DNA from: Deltaproteobacteria bacterium
Lineage (GTDB): Bacteria; Bdellovibrionota_C; UBA2361; SZUA-149; JAITKM01
Reading direction: 5' to 3'
Length of the DNA stretch: 35,997 nucleotides
NCBI GenBank assembly: GCA_031278395.1
Contig: JAITKM010000057.1
Span: 1-35,997, forward strand
Shown: positions 32,400 to 35,997 of the stretch, one piece after another
How the letters are laid out: each line of letters begins with the position of its first letter
Position numbering within the stretch: the stretch's first letter is position 1
Translations under genes and position numbers: made by a program
The notes under the pieces: generated by a model
Databases searched by the model: none
The model's input: only the letters and a program-made list of their open reading frames with translations
What the model was told of the DNA's origin: nothing

Positions 32400-32894
32400 A
32401 TGAAAGAAATATTAAACTTATTGCAAAATGATGCTCGGCTATCCGCTCAAGATATTGCTGATCTAACCAACAAATCAGTTGCCGAAGTGCAGGCTATAAT
32501 TAAGCGGTTAGAAGCCGACGGCGTAATTTTAAAATATACTGCTATTATTAATTCAGAAAAACTAGAGCAAGGAATTAATAAAAAAGATAAATGCCAAGCG
32601 GTCATTGAAGTGCAAATTACAACTGAACGCGGATATGGATTTGATGTTGTTGCAGAACGAATTTATCGTTTTCCACAAGTGAAGTCTTTGTATCTTATGT
32701 CTGGTAGCTATGATTTACAGGTGATTATTGAAGGTGAATCTCTAAAAGAGATTGCCTTTTTTGTTGCGGGAAAGCTAGCTACTCTCAGCGGAGTAAAAAG
32801 TACCAAGACACATTTTATCCTGAAAACCTACAAAGAAAACGACGTCATTTATGTTGACGCTAAAAAAGATATTCGTGAAGGAGTAAGTGCGTGA
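32400..32894 (+). CDS. Lrp/AsnC-family transcriptional regulator
   Basis: DNA-binding regulator of 164 residues. The N-terminal winged helix-turn-helix (about 1-48) reads LLQNDARLSAQDIADLTNKS, then VIKRLEADGVILKY-type recognition and wing. The C-terminal RAM/effector domain includes VKSLYLMSGSYDLQVIIEG and a final THFILKTYKEN strand. Family members sense amino acids, and this one immediately precedes and overlaps an aminotransferase gene by 4 bases (GTGA), so it probably controls that operon in response to its substrate. There is no SD; a -10-like TATATT just upstream hints at leaderless initiation. Confidence 0.92.
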   Translation: MKEILNLLQNDARLSAQDIADLTNKSVAEVQAIIKRLEADGVILKYTAIINSEKLEQGINKKDKCQAVIEVQITTERGYGFDVVAERIYRFPQVKSLYLMSGSYDLQVIIEGESLKEIAFFVAGKLATLSGVKSTKTHFILKTYKENDVIYVDAKKDIREGVSA

Positions 32895-34066
32895 ACTCTC
32901 GCCACGATAAATTTTCCGATAAAATTATCAATTTGCCGCCGTCTGGTATTCGCAAGTTTTTTGAGCTAATTATTGGGGGCGACGATATTATTTCCCTAGG
33001 TGTTGGCGAGCCGGATTTTCCAACACCTTGGCAGATTCGAGAAGAGGCGTGGTATTATCTAGAACGTGGACATACATCCTATACTTCTAACTGGGGGTTA
33101 CTGGCTTTACGTGAAGAGATTGCTCGTTATCTAACGAAGTTTGGGTTAGTTTATAATCCGCAGACAGAAATACTAATTACGATTGGCGTTTCCGAAGCTA
33201 TTGATATTGTTTTACGGGCAATTCTCAATCCAGGCGATGAAATTATTATTTGCGAGCCATGTTATGTATCCTATCAGCCGCTGGCAAAAATTTGTGATGC
33301 GCAGCTGATTAGTTTCGACACATCAAAAACAGATTTTTATCCTACCGCAGAAGCGCTTGAAAAAATTATTACGCCTCAAACCAAAGCCCTCATGCTTTGC
33401 ACGCCAAGTAATCCGACAGGAAGAATGATTCCACGTGATGAGCTTGAAAAAATTGCGGAACTTGTCAAGCAACATAATTTGTGGGTGCTTGCCGATGAAA
33501 TCTATTGCGAATTAGTTTATGATGGTAAGCAACACTGTTCGATTGGGTCGTTGCCAGGCATGAAAGACTATACAATTACGTTGAATGGTTTTTCTAAAGC
33601 TTTTGCCATGACGGGTTGGCGCATTGGATATATGTGTTGTCCAGCGGATTTAATGGAACAGGTTCATAAACTACATCAATACTCTGCGATTTGCGCGCCG
33701 ATTATAAGCCAATACGGCGCCATTGAAGGTTTGCGCCATAGCGCTAGCGAAGTAGAAAAAATGCGTTTGTCATATCAGCAACGTCGTAATTTAATGCGCA
33801 AAGGTTTGACAGAGATTGGTTTGCAAGTGGTGCAGCCGGATGGGGCGTTTTATATGTTTGTGGATATTCGAGATATTAAATTTGATGGTCGGTTGTGTAA
33901 CTCGGAAGAGTTTGCCGTTAAGTTGCTTGAGGAGTATCGAGTTGCTGTTGTGCCGGGGTCGGTTTTTGGCGTTGGTGGTGAAGGCTTTGTGCGTTGTTGT
34001 TATGCTACTGAAATTAATAAACTCAAGATTGCCCTAAAACGTATAGGTGAGTTAGTAGCTCAATGA
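32891..34066 (+). CDS. Class I/II PLP-dependent aminotransferase
   Basis: Fold-type I aminotransferase of the AspC/PatA group, 391 residues. Features: GVGEPDFPTP near the N-terminus, YTSNWGLLALREEIA, CTPSNPTGRMI, DEIYCELVYDG and the PLP-lysine motif GFSKAFAMTGWRIGY with Lys236; FVRCCYA precedes the C-terminus. It transfers an amino group between an amino acid and a 2-oxo acid; substrates such as aspartate, aromatic amino acids or N-acetyl-diaminopimelate cannot be separated by eye. It starts with GTG overlapping the Lrp-like gene by 4 bases and its stop overlaps the radical SAM gene by 4 bases, a tight three-gene operon. Confidence 0.95.
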   Translation: MNSRHDKFSDKIINLPPSGIRKFFELIIGGDDIISLGVGEPDFPTPWQIREEAWYYLERGHTSYTSNWGLLALREEIARYLTKFGLVYNPQTEILITIGVSEAIDIVLRAILNPGDEIIICEPCYVSYQPLAKICDAQLISFDTSKTDFYPTAEALEKIITPQTKALMLCTPSNPTGRMIPRDELEKIAELVKQHNLWVLADEIYCELVYDGKQHCSIGSLPGMKDYTITLNGFSKAFAMTGWRIGYMCCPADLMEQVHKLHQYSAICAPIISQYGAIEGLRHSASEVEKMRLSYQQRRNLMRKGLTEIGLQVVQPDGAFYMFVDIRDIKFDGRLCNSEEFAVKLLEEYRVAVVPGSVFGVGGEGFVRCCYATEINKLKIALKRIGELVAQ

Positions 34067-34944
34067 ATCAATATATTGTTAAATCCAAATGGTCTATTCC
34101 GACTGCGACAGAGGGAAAAATCCTTTGCACTTTATGTCCGCATGCTTGTGTTTTGTCTGAAGGACAGCGTGGAATTTGCAGGTCACGGGCAGTAGTTGAA
34201 GGAAGTTTGTGTTCGTTAGTTTATGGTCGAGCTTGTGCGGTATGTGTTGATCCGATTGAAAAAAAGCCGCTGTATCATTTTTTACCTGGTAGTAAGATTT
34301 TATCAATTGCGACTACAGGTTGTAATTTGCGTTGTCCTAATTGCCAAAATTCGCATCTTTCACAAGTTGCGCCGGAGGAAGTGGCGAGTGATTATTTGCC
34401 GCCCCAGGCAGTGGTTGAACTAGCTAAGAAAATTGGTGCGCCGAGCATTGCTTATACTTATACCGAACCTTTTATTTATTATGAGTATGTTTTTGATACG
34501 GCAAAGTTGGCTCAGCGGGATGGCATTAAGAACGTTTTAGTTACTGCAGGCTATGTGAATCAAGAGCCGCTAATTGAACTTTGTCCTTATCTTGCTGCGG
34601 CAAATGTGGATTTGAAGTCGTTTGATGAAAATTTTTATTTGAAATATCCGAAAGTCAAACTGCAGCATATACTAGAGACGTTAGTTACTTTAAAGCAGCA
34701 TGGGGTTTGGTTGGAGTTGACGACTTTAATTATTCCAACTTTGTCTGATGATTTGGTAAGCATTAAAAATATGTGCGCTTGGATTGTCAAAGAACTTGGC
34801 GCTGAAACACCGCTCCATTTTTCGGCGTTTTTTCCAAGATATAAATTACAGGAGTTAGAGCCGACAAAATTAAAAATTTTACTGCAAGCTAGGGAATTGG
34901 CTTTGGCTTGTGGTTTAAAACATGTTCATCTGGGCAATGTTTAA
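34063..34944 (+). CDS. AmmeMemoRadiSam-type (PflA-like) radical SAM protein
   Basis: Radical SAM protein related to pyruvate-formate-lyase activators, of the type found with AMMECR1 and MEMO proteins. It shows LCPHACVLSEGQRGICRSR (24-42), DPIEKKPLYHFLPG (63-76), the cluster motif TGCNLRCPNCQN with Cys87, Cys91 and Cys94, then YTYTEPFIYYEY and ANVDLKSFDENFY. The reaction is unknown in the family. At 293 residues it is shorter than the ~330-350 I expect: it stops at HLGNV and lacks the usual C-terminal CPxC segment. No frameshifted remainder is visible downstream. AMMECR1 and MEMO genes are not in the window. The start overlaps the aminotransferase stop. Confidence 0.85.
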   Translation: MNQYIVKSKWSIPTATEGKILCTLCPHACVLSEGQRGICRSRAVVEGSLCSLVYGRACAVCVDPIEKKPLYHFLPGSKILSIATTGCNLRCPNCQNSHLSQVAPEEVASDYLPPQAVVELAKKIGAPSIAYTYTEPFIYYEYVFDTAKLAQRDGIKNVLVTAGYVNQEPLIELCPYLAAANVDLKSFDENFYLKYPKVKLQHILETLVTLKQHGVWLELTTLIIPTLSDDLVSIKNMCAWIVKELGAETPLHFSAFFPRYKLQELEPTKLKILLQARELALACGLKHVHLGNV

Positions 34945-35021
34945 ATTTTTCTTTTTAGGTCTAGGCAAAATTATTGAATTAGGCTATCAAAGCCCGCCTT
35001 AAATACTTAATTTGAAAACTT

Positions 35022-35954
35022 ATGATTAAATGTTCAGTTCTTTCCAGTGGTAGTCGTGCAAATTGCACTTATGTCAGCAATGGCAGAAGCCAAATTTTAA
35101 TTGATTGTGGGCTTAGTCTCAGAGAGACAGAGCGGAGGCTTAGATTAATAGGTGTTAATCCAGAAGAAATTAGCGCTATTTTAATTACGCATGAACATCG
35201 CGATCATGTTAATGGCGTATTAACTTTTGCGAAGAAGTATCGGGTGCAGGTTTTTGCGACAATGGGGAGTTTGATTGGGGCAAAAAAATTTTGGGATGAT
35301 AGAGCGAGTTATAGGCGAGCGCTAAAAGCACCAGAAAAATATTTTGTTGGAGAAGAATCAGTAAGCTCAATGTTTGATTTTCGGATAAATTATTTATCTG
35401 CTGACGATCGGATAAATTGGGAAGGTTTTTTAATAGAGCCTTTTAGTGTTCCGCATGACGCCAACGAGCCAGTTGGTTTTAGGATAACGGCAGATAAAAC
35501 AGTGTTGGTTTTAGCTACAGATTTGGGGACTCTGACGCCTACAATTAAAGCTTATTTAAGTTCAGCAGATATTCTTATTTTAGAATCCAATCATGATTTA
35601 GATTTATTGTTTGAAGCGCCATATCCTTGGGTCTTGAAAGAAAGAATCAGGAGTGATGTTGGTCATCTTAGTAATCAGGTTGTGGGGAAGTTTGTGCGGG
35701 AGTTGAGTAATTCTAAGTCTTGTCGGGTAAAAGTTTTAATTGGTGTGCATATTAGTGAGAACTCCAATGTTTATCAGTTAGCGCTTGAGAATTTAATTTC
35801 AGCTTGGCAGGGGCAAGTTAATGAGTTGCCAGAGATTTGTATCGCTGGAGCTGAAAAGCCAACTAAACTGTTTACTGTAAGTGAAGTTGAGTTGTTGACA
35901 CTTGCTGAATGTAGTATAGACATAGTTCCTCAGTCAGTCGCTGTAGGCGGCTGA
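35022..35954 (+). CDS. Metallo-beta-lactamase-fold hydrolase, YycJ/WalJ type
   Basis: A 310-residue metal-dependent hydrolase. It opens with SVLSSGSRANCTYV (5-18) and LIDCGLS, has the metal motif THEHRDH (56-62: His57, His59, Asp61, His62), the later VPHDANEPVGF, LATDLGTLT (Asp ligand) and a final VGVHIS-like segment (IGVHIS). This matches YycJ/WalJ-type 5'-3' exonuclease-like proteins, usually ~260 residues; the extra length lies mainly around 85-135 and at the C-terminus. The role may be in DNA repair or RNA processing; it is not certain. It starts 77 bases after the radical SAM gene with no SD. A short hairpin AGGCG/CGCCT (35945-35959) spans its stop codon. Confidence 0.88.
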   Translation: MIKCSVLSSGSRANCTYVSNGRSQILIDCGLSLRETERRLRLIGVNPEEISAILITHEHRDHVNGVLTFAKKYRVQVFATMGSLIGAKKFWDDRASYRRALKAPEKYFVGEESVSSMFDFRINYLSADDRINWEGFLIEPFSVPHDANEPVGFRITADKTVLVLATDLGTLTPTIKAYLSSADILILESNHDLDLLFEAPYPWVLKERIRSDVGHLSNQVVGKFVRELSNSKSCRVKVLIGVHISENSNVYQLALENLISAWQGQVNELPEICIAGAEKPTKLFTVSEVELLTLAECSIDIVPQSVAVGG

Positions 35955-35970
35955 CGCCTCCTTGAAGTGG

Positions 35971-35997
35971 TTTTTTCTGGTATGGGGTTACTTTTGT
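35971..35997. repeat. GGGGTTAC element, copy 5, cut by the window end
   Basis: TTTTTTCTGGTATGGGGTTA and the following CTTTTGT form the left half of the element. It matches the reverse complement of the copy at 61-78 almost base for base. It starts 16 bases after the preceding stop codon. The other arm would lie beyond the window. Confidence 0.55.

Overview
AT-rich bacterial chromosome window of mostly single-copy housekeeping genes, with no phage, transposase, rRNA or CRISPR array recognised. The cell is probably a diderm: there is a SurA-like periplasmic chaperone, Lgt, MurJ, a patatin-family lipase and a VKOR-DsbA oxidase. A UbiE/MenG quinone methylase sits alongside a full-length pyruvate:ferredoxin oxidoreductase, which suggests low-oxygen metabolism with a quinone pool. 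I cannot place the organism in a phylum from the sequence; an uncultivated Gram-negative lineage is an inference. Many starts lack a Shine-Dalgarno (SD) sequence. The exceptions (gpmI, cysS, metE, fliD-like and especially nifJ) have clear ones.

Layout. 0.1-0.9 kb: a two-helix membrane protein of unknown function (minus). 1.1-6.3 kb: a plus-strand run clpX - ubiE - PmtA-like methyltransferase - lgt - gpmI; the gpmI is of the long plant/trypanosomatid type. 6.5-7.7 kb: a DNA-methyltransferase-like protein whose catalytic SPPY motif reads SLPL. 7.8-9.3 kb: cysS (minus), divergent from a cytosolic 5'-nucleotidase. 10.4-12.7 kb: metE, visibly more GC-rich than its neighbours. 12.8-20.0 kb: an accessory-looking region holding a GT92-type glycosyltransferase fused to a pyruvyltransferase-like domain, a very short FliD-like protein, murJ with an internal insertion, two unrecognised small proteins transcribed divergently around a pair of related palindromes, and a lone sulfotransferase-like gene. 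20.1-23.6 kb: an RssA-type patatin, divergent from a SurA-like chaperone and a phosphomannomutase/phosphoglucomutase. 23.7 kb: tRNA-Cys(GCA). 23.8-27.8 kb: nifJ and a small membrane protein (minus). 28.2-32.3 kb: a compact plus-strand operon of zinc-finger anti-sigma-like protein, PDZ-domain exported protein, VKOR-DsbA fusion, miaB and a Cys/Gly-motif TPR-like membrane protein. 32.4-34.9 kb: an overlapping Lrp/AsnC regulator - aminotransferase - AmmeMemoRadiSam-type radical SAM operon. 35.0-36.0 kb: a YycJ-type metallo-beta-lactamase-fold hydrolase.

A dispersed inverted-repeat element with core GGGGTTACTTTT and flanking CCAGAA-type repeats occurs in five intergenic places, including both window edges. 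It usually lies just past gene 3' ends and does not look like an ordinary terminator. The strongest unexplained items are this repeat family, the minimal FliD, the fused glycosyltransferase/pyruvyltransferase, the altered methyltransferase motif, the Cys/Gly membrane protein and the palindrome-flanked divergent pair. I did not find a defence or other multi-gene system that I could convincingly call new.
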